Part shown: positions 35,781 through 47,350 of the stretch, piece after piece
How the letters are laid out: the number at the start of each line of letters is the position of its first letter
How positions within the stretch are numbered: position 1 is the first letter of the stretch
Source: Branchiostoma floridae
Lineage: Eukaryota; Chordata; Leptocardii; Amphioxiformes; Branchiostomatidae
Assembly: GCF_000003815.2 (NCBI RefSeq)
Contig: NC_049987.1
Location: 14,294,266-14,358,265, forward strand
Direction of reading: 5' to 3'
DNA length: 64,000 nt
The notes under the pieces: generated by a model
What the model was told of the DNA's origin: nothing
The model's database searches: none
Seen by the model: only the letters and a program-made list of their open reading frames with translations
Translations under genes and position numbers: made by a program

Positions 35781-37669
35781 AAGGAAAAGAAGTCGAACCC
35801 AACAAGATACAGTTTAGAGTTAGCTTTTAGACTAGAGTAGACATATACTGTTATACACTATTTGTTTGCTTCATTTTATTAGCATTTGCAATAAACTATT
35901 TTAAACATAGTAAAACCTAAAACTAGACAGCTCGTGCTGTTGTTGTACGCCGTCTCAACTGTAAATGGATTACACGCAAATAGAACTACTTTTAGCATAG
36001 CGCGGGTCTTTGATGTTCGCTACGTTAATCTTGTCTGATCCGATCAACCCACAAGTTTTATCAGGTCCAGTGTTTCCACCGTGTTGCCATCAGCCGCCCT
36101 TTGTTGGGAGATTTATAGTGAATGACCAGCTTAACACGTCCGAGAGCGAACATGAAAGGGACACTCACAAGGGTCAAGTACAAAAGAAACACATGGCCGT
36201 CCGACAAGCTGGGAACGAAACAGATTTTTACTTCTCGCAGTTCAAGCTACGTGTACCTTACTTTCTTCAAATAAAATCTTGAAAGACAGAAAATCTATTT
36301 TAAAAAATCTAGTCGGTATTTTGTCAGCTTTTCTTTGAAATCATTTCCCCTGATTTCCTTTAATGTAAAGCGAAGTTCGCCTCGAGGTATACATACCAAG
36401 CTCGCGAAATAGAATAAAACATTTGGATCATTTCTTTGTTTGTGATAACATATTTTGAACTGAGCCCCATCAGCAGAAGGAAACACATAACAGGAATTCA
36501 TCTTTATGGCCAATAAACTTTTAAGGGTGTCATGAAACAATTATTAAGTATTTCCAGACTACAACGCATAAAAAGGCACCGATAACGAGCAAAAAGAGGA
36601 GTTGGTGGCCAGAAGATGTACACAAAATCCACATGGGAACGTAGGAGGGCGGATAAAATACTTGTCTGTCAATCAAAATGAGTGACGGAACTTAATCGGC
36701 CACTTTCTTGAATCTTTATCAGCGCCCTTAATGAAAAGCCTCTTCAGATAAGATTCAGAGAGTCTTCAGACAAGATAACGTAACCTCACCTGGGGGCAAT
36801 AAACACATAGGTAGATTTCACACCGATAAAAGTTTGTCATCTCTAGCAACTCGGCATTTTGTCACTCGTGCACTTAGGTATTGTACATGTAACGTTAGTG
36901 GTAAAATAGAAAGATTGCTTGTCCAAGCAGATGTTGTGGTGTACATTTAAAGTTTTCTTTTTTTCATATAAACCTGTCATACATATCACTGCTTTACTTT
37001 TACTATTTACCTTGGGTGTCGACAGATGTGCTTTGAACAAAAGTAATTACGTTTATTGTATCAATTATGATATGATTGCTCATGAACTATCAACATATGG
37101 ATATCACAGAGTACCCGCATGTGTCTGTAGGTATGACTCATGGCTATCAATGTCAATCATATTGATTGTTTCCGTGCACGAGTATTCCATCTGCTCTAGG
37201 ACAAAATCTGATTTCAAACTCGTCATAAAAGCAATATATCATCACAGATCCGTTGCCACTTCCACAACCACAGTTGACAAACATCCTCCCTGTTTTCTAT
37301 TGGGATTGAATTAATGAATGAACTTTATTGCTCAACAATCGTACAAGGTACAATGCATATCAATCTATTACAACTACTAGCTACACAGACAATAGTACTG
37401 CAAGGCTACATGTAGAACAACACAATATTATCGACAACAGCACAGTCATGTATGAGTGATTTGGTCTCGCATTTGGAATAAAGTGTAAATAAAATGAACT
37501 ACGAAGTCGGATACATGAGTTGAACATGATATACTTTTTCACTATCGGGAAATTTCTGTTAACGTTGTTCTGAAGAAATTAAAAAACACTAGCATACACC
37601 CTTGTCCTTTCTGTGACCTATCTTTATTGAGAAAAAGCCGACCCTTCTTTTGGACAACATCACCCCACC
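35781..37669. other. noncoding, no gene recognised
   Basis: No gene. Bases 36010-36125 and 36600-36810 are rich in homeodomain-, Sox- and GATA-like words (ccctttgttggg, tttatcag, agataagattcag) and carry an exact Meis/Pbx site at 36666. They are the best enhancer candidates in this stretch. Confidence 0.3.
36666..36675 (-). promoter_or_regulatory. exact Meis/Prep-Pbx composite motif (reverse)
   Basis: CTGTCAATCA on plus (TGATTGACAG on minus), followed nearby by GAGTGACGG and CTTAATCGG. About 4.5 kb beyond the 3' end of Olig B. Confidence 0.4.
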
Positions 37670-37870
37670 CGCCGGCTATGACTGCCCTTTTTGTTGCCAT
37701 ATGCTCGGCGTAGCCTTTTATGGTTCTCACCTGCCGAAAGGTGTGACAGGAAGGCTAGGCGTGGCGCGCAGGTAGAGGTGTCTGGTGACCCCCGGGGCAG
37801 GGGAGGTGTGCAGACAAAACGTGCAGGGATGATTGACAGGTTTGGTGATGTGGGGTGCCCATCTGCCGGC
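37670..37870 (+). promoter_or_regulatory. candidate duplicated regulatory element, copy 2, with Meis/Pbx site
   Basis: Partner of 31148-31330 (shared core CCTTTTTG, GCCATATG, CTCACCTGCCG, then CCATCTGCC). An exact TGATTGACAG sits at 37830-37839 at the position equivalent to agattgacag in the other copy. It lies about 3.3 kb beyond the 3' end of Olig B. Confidence 0.45.
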
Positions 37871-38030
37871 TGTTATCTCCCCTATCATTGGCTATTCATT
37901 AGGTGTGTCATTATGGGTAACACCAGCCACTTACCAGCCTGGCGGTCATACGGTACACAGACAGGCGTGTGTCATTGGTTGTGACGTACATGCATTTATC
38001 TAGGCAAAGCATAACATTGGGATGAGGTAA

Positions 38031-38227
38031 AGCTAGCTAGTTCACCTTTATCCGCGGGGTAACCTATACCCGTTGTTTTTTTAAAACAGACTATTCAAGG
38101 ATATCACTTCGACGTATTTTTTTTTTCAAATTGCAGTATCTTGACAATGTTTTGATGCCCGTAAATGTCCTGCTTTTGAAAACCAACGAGTATAGGTTAG
38201 GCCACGGATAAAGATGAATTAGCGTTA
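38031..38227 (+). mobile_element. MITE, AGTTCACCTTTATCCGCGG family, copy 3
   Basis: Left AGCTAGTTCACCTTTATCCG then CGGGGTAACC. Right GGCCACGGATAAAGATGAAT then TAGCGTTA. About 197 bp, noncoding, same orientation as copy 2. Confidence 0.7.
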
Positions 38228-40105
38228 AATGTAACGTTAAGTATAAGTAAGTCACCAGGAAGATGTTATTTGTAACACATGTTTGGCAGGCATGTGGAAG
38301 CTGCTAGTTATATTGGTCCACACAAATTGTCCATATGAAGAAGCCACTTCTGTTTGATAACAACAAGCTGTCATTTTACAGTAGTTCTATGTTATATCTA
38401 ATCGCATCAACACATGTTGATATTGTAGTCGTGACAGTTTGTAGTTCTTTTCTCTCCTTGTTAATTGATCGTTGTGTTTAATCTTTTGTTCGAATAGTAG
38501 TTTAACATCATGCATTTCTATTGTCTTGCTCATTTTCAAAATAACATTACTTTCGTGGAGGAGGCTTGTTGAGGGAAGTGATTCAAATAGTATCAATTTT
38601 TGTAACCTGAATCAATATACTGACAGCTTGATCAATGTTGTACTTCCGTGTTTCCTACAGCAAGAAAAAACACGTCACATAACGTTAACTATTTACATAT
38701 TGTGTAATATCATCTCTCAGCTCTCGTTCCCATCACTCCGAAGCTTAGGAAAAAGAATAAAGGTATAAATGATATCATTCATGATTACGTCTATAACATG
38801 TAACAGGTATTCATCGAAATCGAATGACATTGAACGATATTTCAGTTTCTATTTTATGATACATTTCACCATTACATGTTTTCTTCCCAATCTCTTGTGC
38901 ATGTATTTGTCATAAAGCATTGACGGCAAACTACAGTAGTATCAATGGAGAACACGAGGAGATAATAATGGAAGATACACAAAAAAGCCGACAATCAAAC
39001 AAGACAAGAGGCGAAGAGATACAATTAATGCAAAAATTGATTTTTTACTCGCCCCCTCCTCGTGTGACCAATTACGGCACAAAACCTGTGTGTTTACGGA
39101 GTGATTATGGAGCATCTTTGGCGTCCGTGTGTCACAAACAGAGACACCATGGGAGGGGGAAGACACTTGGTGCCATCCGATGACACGGTGTCTGGACGGT
39201 TCTACTGTCCAGGGGACGTAATCATATACTAGTAGCTCATCGCATCTTCCCAATAATCTTCATACCAGAAGGCGTCATTCGGGACTCTTTGTCTACTTTG
39301 ATCAGTAAAAGGAAAAATCTACACACTTAGTTTCAGTTGGGATAAACTCTACTATAGATGGTGGAAGCATGCACGACATGAATGCAGTTATGACTGTTTG
39401 CGTATAAATCATAACATTTCTTTCAAAGCTGGTACTGAAACGTTCATCTTTGAAATCTGAAAGAATTCGTATTATTGAGATAAAGGATAAGTTAATGATG
39501 CGGGTAACAATGAGATGAGCTTTAAGTGCACACTATTACATGTAGTTTCAGAAACTCTATGATCTTGGATATAGGAATAACTACATTCATGCTACATGCA
39601 ATATTCAAGTTACATGTACACCAGGCCCTTTAGGTACAACACCATTGCATTGATGTGTAGAGAGTTTTTAACAATAAACCTCACAAAGCCAATGATTGCC
39701 TTAAATCCGTTGTAATCCCTGGTAAATGTCAAAGATAACGTTTGTCTGTCATTACTGTCGTGCGTCAGTCTATTCATACTCCATACGTTGTTGGTACATC
39801 ACTATGATAGCTAATGGAGTCCTGTGTTGTATCAATGTCCCATCAATGGGCGGCAGTACGCCGTAAAGACATCATACTAACGAACGGTTAGACTTGCATA
39901 CGATGGCCAAACATTTTAACAGTTCAACGTAGACGAAGGAAAGGTGTTCAAGATTGATTTTGTGGCCAAATGATTTAACCCGTATTTTGTTGGTGGGTGT
40001 TAAATTTTAGTGCAATTTTTATGAGATTCGTGTTGAGGAAATCGTCGGCAAGATCTCTTAGCGCCCACTCGGGGTCCAGAAGAACAATGGGAGAACAAAA
40101 ACACC
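38228..40105. other. noncoding, no gene recognised
   Basis: No gene seen; short frames on both strands lack motifs. Confidence 0.4.
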
Positions 40106-40218
40106 GGAGGAGCCCATCTCGGCCCGGAGGGGGACCTGTCCGTCCAACCTGTCATTATCCACGGGTGCGATATGTAACCCTCGTTAGCGCTCTAATGCAC
40201 ATCTGCTTCCCTTAAACA
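40106..40218 (-). promoter_or_regulatory. near-identical noncoding element downstream of Olig B
   Basis: Reverse-complement partner of 8499-8611: 101 identical consecutive bases (40118-40218), one mismatch at 40117, then 11 identical (40106-40116). It begins 960 bp after the Olig B stop. Flanking sequence on both sides is unrelated between the two copies, so the edges of similarity are sharp. Confidence 0.75.
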
Positions 40219-41177
40219 GCCGCACTTGTCCATTGTGGGGAAGACGGCGGGAGTTTCGTGGCATTCGGGCTTGTTAACAAGGGATATGACAGCATGCTGG
40301 ACTAGAGAAAGGGCCTAAATCCATTGTTATCAAGCACTTCATATGTGCAAAAGTGTGTATCACTTTAGTTGTTTACGCGATCATTTTCATACATACTAGT
40401 ACCACGTTCTGATTCTCACTTCATTAAGGTTCTCGTGCGTAGTTTTTAACGCCAGCAACGGCGTACATATAATCTTAAGTCATACTCTTGTGAATCCCTT
40501 GTGCAAGCAGCACTATTATACTTATATGAGATATAGTTGTGTAATTTGTACGCTACTCCAACCATAGTTCTGCTTAAAACACTAACGTATCATGACCATA
40601 CAATACCGTTAGTCCCACACGTTTATATATAATCAATTGAATCAGACAACAATGTTCATTTCATATATAAGTAAATTTAATATCGCTTTGTACAACACAA
40701 ATTCCATAGATATTTACACACATGTGCTCGTTTTCGAACAACCTGAGAATTCATGTACATGTAGTCACAGTTTAAATGTCCACGTTGTAGTCTTTACATG
40801 ACCGGCCAAGTACAGTATACGGAGTAGAATAAACTGGAAATTATCTATACTGACGAAATCAGTGAGCACAGAACCTTGCTGTTCAGGATCCTTACATTTA
40901 AAACAAAGGCACTTTTGTCAGGCACAATATCTTGACAGAACCAAAGCCCATATTTCGGTAAAACGGTGTACATATTTCAAAGAAAATACTACCCTATCGA
41001 TATCAGGTATTGTACATTGTACTTGAAAATGCGTTTGCACATTGCTTGACACTGTATGACTAGGCATTGCTTGATACGAAATCAATGGGACTATTTCTTT
41101 GCAGTATATGCATGTACTTTAAACTAAACGACATGTCCATTCTATGATACAGTTCAGTAGTCTGCAATACACTGCTG
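40219..41177 (-). other. Olig B 3' UTR and downstream spacer
   Basis: AT-rich, no gene. On the minus strand an ATTAAA variant signal lies near 40675-40680, about 500 nt after the stop; no AATAAA was found on that strand in the interval. The true polyadenylation site is uncertain. Confidence 0.35.
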
Positions 41178-41957
41178 TCACCTGGTGAAGGTTGGGAGCT
41201 TTCCAAAGGGCAGGCGATTGCTGGCGTCGGGCGGGCACTGCGGACACGCACAGGGCAGCGGCCACGGGCTGAAGGGGCTTCGGGCATGGTGATGACTGGA
41301 GCCGAAGGCGCTGCTCGTCGGTACGGTACTGCTGCTCACCGGAGTGTGTGGAGGAACGATCGGGGTCGGAGGCATGGCCAGCCTGTGGAAGGGCGGTACG
41401 GCGGCCCCTGATGGTGTGGGGAGGGTGGTTGAGGGCAGTCCGGCGCGGCGAGTGTGTTGAATGTCACTCACGAGCCGCTTCATCTCCTCCAAGGAACTGT
41501 TGAGCATGAGGATGTAGTTCTTGGCCAGCAGCAGCGTGGCGATTTTGGAGAGTTTCCTGACGGACGGACCGTGCGCGTACGGCATGACTTCCCGCAACCC
41601 GTCCAGCGCCGAGTTCAGGTCGTGCATTCTCTTCCTCTCCCGATGGTTGACTTTCAGACGGAGCTCCTGGAGTTCTTCCTCCGATAACTGCTTCTCGGCT
41701 TTCTTCAGACTCTTGCTCCTCCTGATCTTCCCCGGACGGGAGCGGGAGGAGGGTGAGGAGGGGGCGGGCGAGCCGCCGCTGGACCAGGACGATGTCGGTG
41801 AGGACGGCCGGGGAGACACAGACGGCGAGGTTCTGTTGAACATCGCGGCGTCCGGAGTCTGTTCCATCTTCAGAACCCACTTGGCTGTCTCAATGTCGGT
41901 GTTGCTCATATCGTTGCTTCGTGACAGTTTGTTGTTGAAGAACTGACCACGCTTCAT
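41178..41957 (-). CDS. Olig-family bHLH transcription factor (gene B), single exon
   Basis: Encodes a 259-aa protein, paralogue of gene A at 6483-7247, starting at ATG 41957 and ending at 41178. Order: N-terminal extension absent from A (about 1-40), Ser/Pro stretch with [12 protein letters not shown] (58-69), [15 protein letters not shown] (81-95), basic region and HLH about 99-155 ([32 protein letters not shown]), Pro-rich tail, CACPQCP and [11 protein letters not shown] at the C-terminus. The conserved tail in both proteins suggests a functional motif beyond the bHLH. An inverted CCAAT box (ccaattgg, about 42038) lies about 80 bp upstream of the ATG. Expected role as for A: E-box-binding regulator in neural patterning. 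Convergent with A across 34 kb. Confidence 0.95.
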   Translation of the reverse strand: MKRGQFFNNKLSRSNDMSNTDIETAKWVLKMEQTPDAAMFNRTSPSVSPRPSSPTSSWSSGGSPAPSSPSSRSRPGKIRRSKSLKKAEKQLSEEELQELRLKVNHRERKRMHDLNSALDGLREVMPYAHGPSVRKLSKIATLLLAKNYILMLNSSLEEMKRLVSDIQHTRRAGLPSTTLPTPSGAAVPPFHRLAMPPTPIVPPHTPVSSSTVPTSSAFGSSHHHARSPFSPWPLPCACPQCPPDASNRLPFGKLPTFTR

Positions 41958-43329
41958 GTCGAGCGACTATTTAGGGCAATAGTGAACAATAGAACGAAGG
42001 TAGACAAAAGGATCTCGATGGCGTATATTACAATACAGCCAATTGGAGCAGAGTGGTTGCAGTGGGCGTTGCTGCAAGAGAGATGTCCAACCAGGGAGGG
42101 CGTCATCCAGAGTAAGGGCTCCGCCTTACGTTTGTCACGTGAGCTGCTCAAAGTCGGTGCTTTTTTGAAAACGTTGGTGAATCTCTGGTGAAACAAAGGC
42201 TTTTATACCTTCAATCATTGTCATCAATGCATTTCAAAATACATTGCAACTTAAAGCGATACTACTGAACAATATGTCGTTTTATGAAGTCGTTCTTCAC
42301 AGGTACTAGGGTCTGCTTTTTGCTTCTTTGCAGAAGAAAAATAAGGAATACGATTTCACAACTTCCCTTGCGAAAGTAAAGTGAACAATGTTGTATCATG
42401 ACAATGTACTTCTAAAAGTATCCATTTTTGTCAAGCCTAGGTACAACAAAAGACAAGTTCGATACATCAAAATTCGTCTGGAGAATACTTGACAATCGCA
42501 AAGGTGAGTCGGCAATAACACAAAGAAAAGCTATGAGCTTTTGGTTCCCAATAAGTGATAGTACTCTTAACTGACCCGCGAGCTCTTGTAAATAGTTTGG
42601 GCAAATTTGAGAAGACCAATAATGTACAGTTAACGTACATCAAATAGAATCTTACGTTCTTCTAACGACAATGTTGAAAGCCACCGTCCACCCAAAAGCA
42701 GCATATGTCGCGGTGCTGCGTGCAGCAGGTCGCTTTGTTAAGTCCCCTCGCCTGTCTGATCGCATCTTCAGAACCTGGCGGAAGGCAGGATAATGACTAG
42801 TTTAAAATGTCCCCACCACAAGTTCGCGCTTTGATTCCTGAGATAATGACCGGTTAGACCGTCTGCACCAGAAGCTCGGGCCTGGGACGTGTCTCGTCCA
42901 GTTTCACGGCGCTGACAGGACTGATGGAGGCGGACAATACAGAACTCCTCCCCGGTACAAATCAGACGACATTTCCGACTGACCCCATTGACCTTCGCCG
43001 GTCGTTAACACAAGCAAAGATGATCGGTGGACTTCAAATGTCATTTGAAATAAATTTTGAGCGGATCCAAAACGTTCAGTATAATAGTCAAGAATAAACG
43101 AAAGTAGAGATAGTTGCAGAAATAAAACAAAACTTCCCATGAATAAGGACATATTAAGGAGTAAACAGTGATTGTGCTCAGTGAGTGATTGAGGAAGAAA
43201 AGAAGATAATGCCCGAAGGAAAAGTGTATATTTTAATAAATTGTTGACCATCCTATTCCGCCAAAACCAATTCTTACCCCATAACAGAGGGCGACAGAGA
43301 GAGGGAGTGAGTGAGTGAAGATATTGTCT
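41958..43329 (-). promoter_or_regulatory. upstream region of Olig B, with repeated GATAATGAC words
   Basis: No gene. GGATAATGACTAGTT (42788-42802) and GATAATGACCGGTTAGACC (42842-42860) repeat the GATAATGAC core of the downstream element, 0.85 kb upstream of the Olig B ATG. AGCAGCATATGTCGCGG (about 42700) carries a CATATG E-box. A plausible proximal regulatory region by motif content only. Confidence 0.35.
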
Positions 43330-43496
43330 TATGCTCTCCAAGCAGATGTTAGGTTCTGGCTGTTTTATTAAACGTTTTTTTAGTCGTCTTGTACCGTCAA
43401 AGGTTTTGACGGTACAAGATACAAAATGGAAAATCCGATAAAAACGACAAAAAAACGTTTAAAAACAGCCGGAGCCTAACATCTGCTTGGAGAGTA
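43330..43496. mobile_element. MITE, 167 bp, TACTCTCCAAGCAGATGTTAGG-type TIR, 7-bp TSD
   Basis: Left CTCTCCAAGCAGATGTTAGG (43334-43353) is a perfect inverse of CCTAACATCTGCTTGGAGAG (43475-43494), with further matching inward (ctggctgtttt / aaaacagccgg). The candidate duplication ATTGTCT is at 43323-43329 and 43497-43503. The centre holds a second perfect hairpin, CTTGTACCGTCAAA / TTTGACGGTACAAG. Same family as 12046-12233. Confidence 0.85.
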
Positions 43497-45766
43497 ATTG
43501 TCTGATACCTGTATGCTACAGTCAAAACGTCATAACGTTTTTTCTCTCATAGAAACGTTTTAGTTTCTATTGTAAGCGATTCTTACAAGTCAAGATATGG
43601 ATTCTTGATATACAGGACTTGGAGAAACACGTAACCTGCATGACATGCTACACGATTTGGGTAATCAGAGGGGCTTAAAAACAAACATGGCGGCGCCCAG
43701 GTAATTCAATGATTTGCTGTGTTTTTAATTCGCAATGAAAAAAATCTTGTGTAAGCTGTGTAGAACTAAGACATACATGGAGGTAGAAACAAGTGACATT
43801 GTGAGCATAAATTTGGCCATGTGTGTGTTATTTCTAATCTTTTTTCATACGGGCCAGCTATATACGTAGTACTCATGAATACAAAACATTGACAATGGGA
43901 GTTATGAGTTATGCCTTATGGCTCCCACAATCATAAATTGGCCTTTAATGTTGCATTGCACATATTTCTCATGGAGCATGGAATGGTCTTTTATAGTTGT
44001 CATCCCACATTTTTGGACTAACATTCTGAGTCAGACCAAGTGGCTTTTATCAACTTGGTCAGACATAAAATACTTTTGTCTCATATGTTAATATACATCC
44101 TTGGTTCCTTATCTAGAACTAAATAATTATGTGTCTTGATGTGACCACAAAAGAAATACATTCCAAAATAATTATAAAGAATAATTTAAAAAAATAACCT
44201 TTTTCTCCATAAAGATTTTCTTTCTCCGTATGAAATTAATTCCCTGGGAAAGAGATATGTTCTCGGACTATCAGAGTGACGGATCTCGGGAACTGTTTGT
44301 TTTCAGTTGCCATAGAAACCAATTAGTGTAACCCACCCATACAGTTTCCAATATTATGCCAACAATATGTAACGCTTATAGGTATGATAGCAATTATCTA
44401 TAGTTATTCTTTCTCACTGTTTGTAACACACACAACAAACTATAGCAGCAATACACACATGCACTAGGTATAGCCACTGGTATAACTGATCCCACACCTA
44501 ACCAGAGACCACACACTGTGTGATGGTCAGTGGGAGCCTGTCCAAAGAAGAGACCCTCCCTCTCCTGAGGCTGTATTGTGTGTCTGGAGGACGTATTGTC
44601 CTGTACCCCCTCGGACAGGACAAGTCAAGATGTCTGCTGCCAACCGGACACAATGAGGTGTTGGTTAAGTCCTGCTGAAGGCCTTTGAAGGTCTTTGAAC
44701 TCCAGACGACTGACCCTTTTTCTGGGATAAAAAGGTTCTTTTTCTGTCTCCTTCACTTTGAACTCCCGTCTTCTCATGACCAGCGGAGGTCTGTGATGAC
44801 TGGACAAGTTTTGCAGTCTGGCTATAATTCTGATACTAGTTATTTTAACCTTTTTCACAACTTTGGGAATGTAGGTAGGACAAATAAGTTGCTGATTCTA
44901 ATACAAATCTCTGGCGAGATTTTTCCATTCCTACATAAAGTGTAAAGTCATTGCATTTGTTTCATGATGTTGAACTTGGCTATGAAAGAAGGTATTTTTT
45001 GTATTCCCTAGTGAAAGGTATTCCATACCATCTTAGACATTTTATCTCAAAACCAACACTTGCCCCACCCTACAGTCTGTAGTCTGTTTGCCCAACCCCT
45101 GATCTCCCTCCCCACAGAAGACACCAGACCTTGTAGTGATCTGGCCACAAATGTTCCTGTCCAAAACCACAACATTTGGTCAATTCTAATCCTGTAAGTG
45201 GATTTACTGTCCTCCCAGTAATAAAGAAGAAGTGCCCAAATCCTTTCTGTGGCAGGCTTGAATGGGCCCATCAGCTCCTTTATGTCCCTCTTGTCCAGCT
45301 TTTCACAGCTTTTTGTGTGGTGAGAAAACACAATCAGAACCTCTGTCAGTGTGGTAAATATTCAATCAGTCATGAATGGGGTTTATGGGCAATCTGGATG
45401 GGTTCATTAAAAAGTCAAATGGGTCCTTATAGTTTCCCTTAGACTTACTTGTAAAAGCATCAACAACTGTTGAGCTCCTGTGGACTGTGTATTGTTTATA
45501 TGAGTGGTGGGTGTTTGAATCAATTAGAGATATTCAGGGTTTACAATTGGAGGAAAACTTTTGAATTGTAAAATTTAATGTACAGGAAGTGTTACACTTG
45601 TACAAGAAGCTTGAAAAAATCCAGGTTGTTAGAATCTTCCAATGGAAACATTGCTCTATGGACTGAAGCACCCTAATGTCAGCATGCCTTCAAGTAGTCT
45701 ACAATATTTCTTCCTCCTGTTCCCTTTCATCTCAGATCAAGGACACAAACCTAGGACCTTTTGAAG
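43497..45766. other. noncoding, no gene recognised
   Basis: No gene. GTTGCCATAGAAAC at 44308-44321 is a good RFX X-box-like word, and catggcggcgcc at 43687 is YY1-like. A 94-codon minus-strand frame at 45047-45331 is unrecognised. Confidence 0.4.
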
Positions 45767-46010
45767 GTGAAGAAGTCAGACCCAGGGTAAAAGTCCATTC
45801 AGGCATATCTTGCTTTCTTGCCCCTCTCTCCTGTGATCTTAGGGCAAAAGAATATCTCAGAGGTGAAGAAGTCAGACTTGGGTACAAGGTTTTCAAGTAT
45901 ATCTTTAAGTCATTTCTTGCTTCTTTTCGCCTGTAATCTCAGACTAAGAGGTGAAGATATCTCAGAGGTGAAGAAGTCAGACTCAGGGAATGAGTTCATC
46001 CAGGCATGTA
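45767..46010 (+). repeat. three-copy tandem repeat, unit about 95-105 bp
   Basis: GGTGAAGAAGTCAGAC recurs at about 45767, 45862 and 45967, each followed by similar caggg/tgggt and a cttgctt...cctgtgatct tail ending atatctcaga. Noncoding. Confidence 0.7.
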
Positions 46011-46030
46011 ATTTGTCCCAATCAGGAAAG

Positions 46031-46205
46031 AAAAGGCCAATTTCAAGCCTTGTTCCGGAGGCGACAAAACCCTTTGTTCTAGTGCTCCTGGGCTGTATTG
46101 TGTGGAGGTGACCTCACCAGGGGAGGGGCCGGCCAACATCAGGAATTCTCCGGCAGGTTTTACATCTGAAAACCTCCAACAGAAGCCTTCAGGGTGGCGA
46201 GTGGA
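46031..46205 (-). repeat. dispersed repeat, copy 2 (minus)
   Basis: Reverse-complement relative of 20999-21177; see there. It sits directly after the tandem repeat, with no flanking duplication found. Confidence 0.75.
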
Positions 46206-47350
46206 CAGAACAACAATCCCATCAAAGGACCATCCTTTATGCTGGGTGGAGACCTGAACTTTGATGTCCTCTTGTGGCCAGACTGTCTTCATCTGTCATG
46301 GATAGAAAGTCTTCATTAATCCTATCCATGGCTTAGGGGGGCAGCAGGAACCAGACCACCTTAGTAGATGGACTGTCGGTTTTCTAAATACATGATTGTA
46401 CTTCATCATTACATCAATGAAGATGGAGGTATTGTTGCCATTATGTTTTCTCTCTGGAGGGAAATGTGGGGTATATCTCAAGAACCACTGGAAGGTTTGG
46501 AATTGTTTTCAGAAGGTTGGTAGGTGTGGAGATGATGATGGCGCAGGTCGATTTTGGACCCTCTGTTGGTTGACCTTGGTACTGCAGCAGCACATTTTGT
46601 GTTATATCTTTGCACCGCAACTTGCTGACCACTAGTGTTAATTTTTATGTGGTGGGTAGGTGTATATTGGATGCTTATTTGATGTGGATTTTGTCCTTCT
46701 ATCTGATTGTTATGGATCTGCAAATTGGATTTGAAGTTTAATGGGGAATTTGTTTGTGTTGCTTATAACTTAAGGTCAAGGATTTGAAGTCATTAGAATT
46801 TTTATTTATTGTACATTAATATGTATTTAGAAATATTTGTTTCAATAACAGTTTCTTATTTCAAAAATTTCATGGTTTATTTTGCATTCATTGGCACTGT
46901 CAATACTAGTTTACATGAGCAGCCCAATTTCATATAACACAGCAGGATTTGGGTACTGAATATAGAGACATCATGACAGAAAGTTTGTGCTCCATTGTGC
47001 ATGAAATTCAATGTATTCCACTCGTTTAGTAGTTTGAAAACTTATTAAAGACAAATATTTTAACCTGATATGATGTTTGTAATAGGTTACTACTAGACAA
47101 TCATGGTATATTTCAATTTTTCAACACAGCATATAGTGTCATCACTGATGATGTGTCCCTGTTTGCACTACCAGAGTGTATTCTAGAGTTAAGGCAATTC
47201 ATTATATAAGGCACATTAATTGGTGTTCATGTACAGTTTGTAAACTTAAGGCAAGGAGATTTCATTGACGATGATTAGGGAGAAAGTTTGTTGATAATGG
47301 TGCTCTTATGTGTATGTGATCCTGGATTTTTTTTAAATGATACATTATGT
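46206..47350. other. noncoding spacer downstream of the sulfotransferase
   Basis: No gene seen. AT-rich beyond 46730. Confidence 0.4.

Noticed and set aside
41521-41946. 141-codon plus-strand and 138-codon minus-strand alternative frames over Olig B
   Set aside because: Shadows of the GC-rich Olig B coding sequence in other frames.
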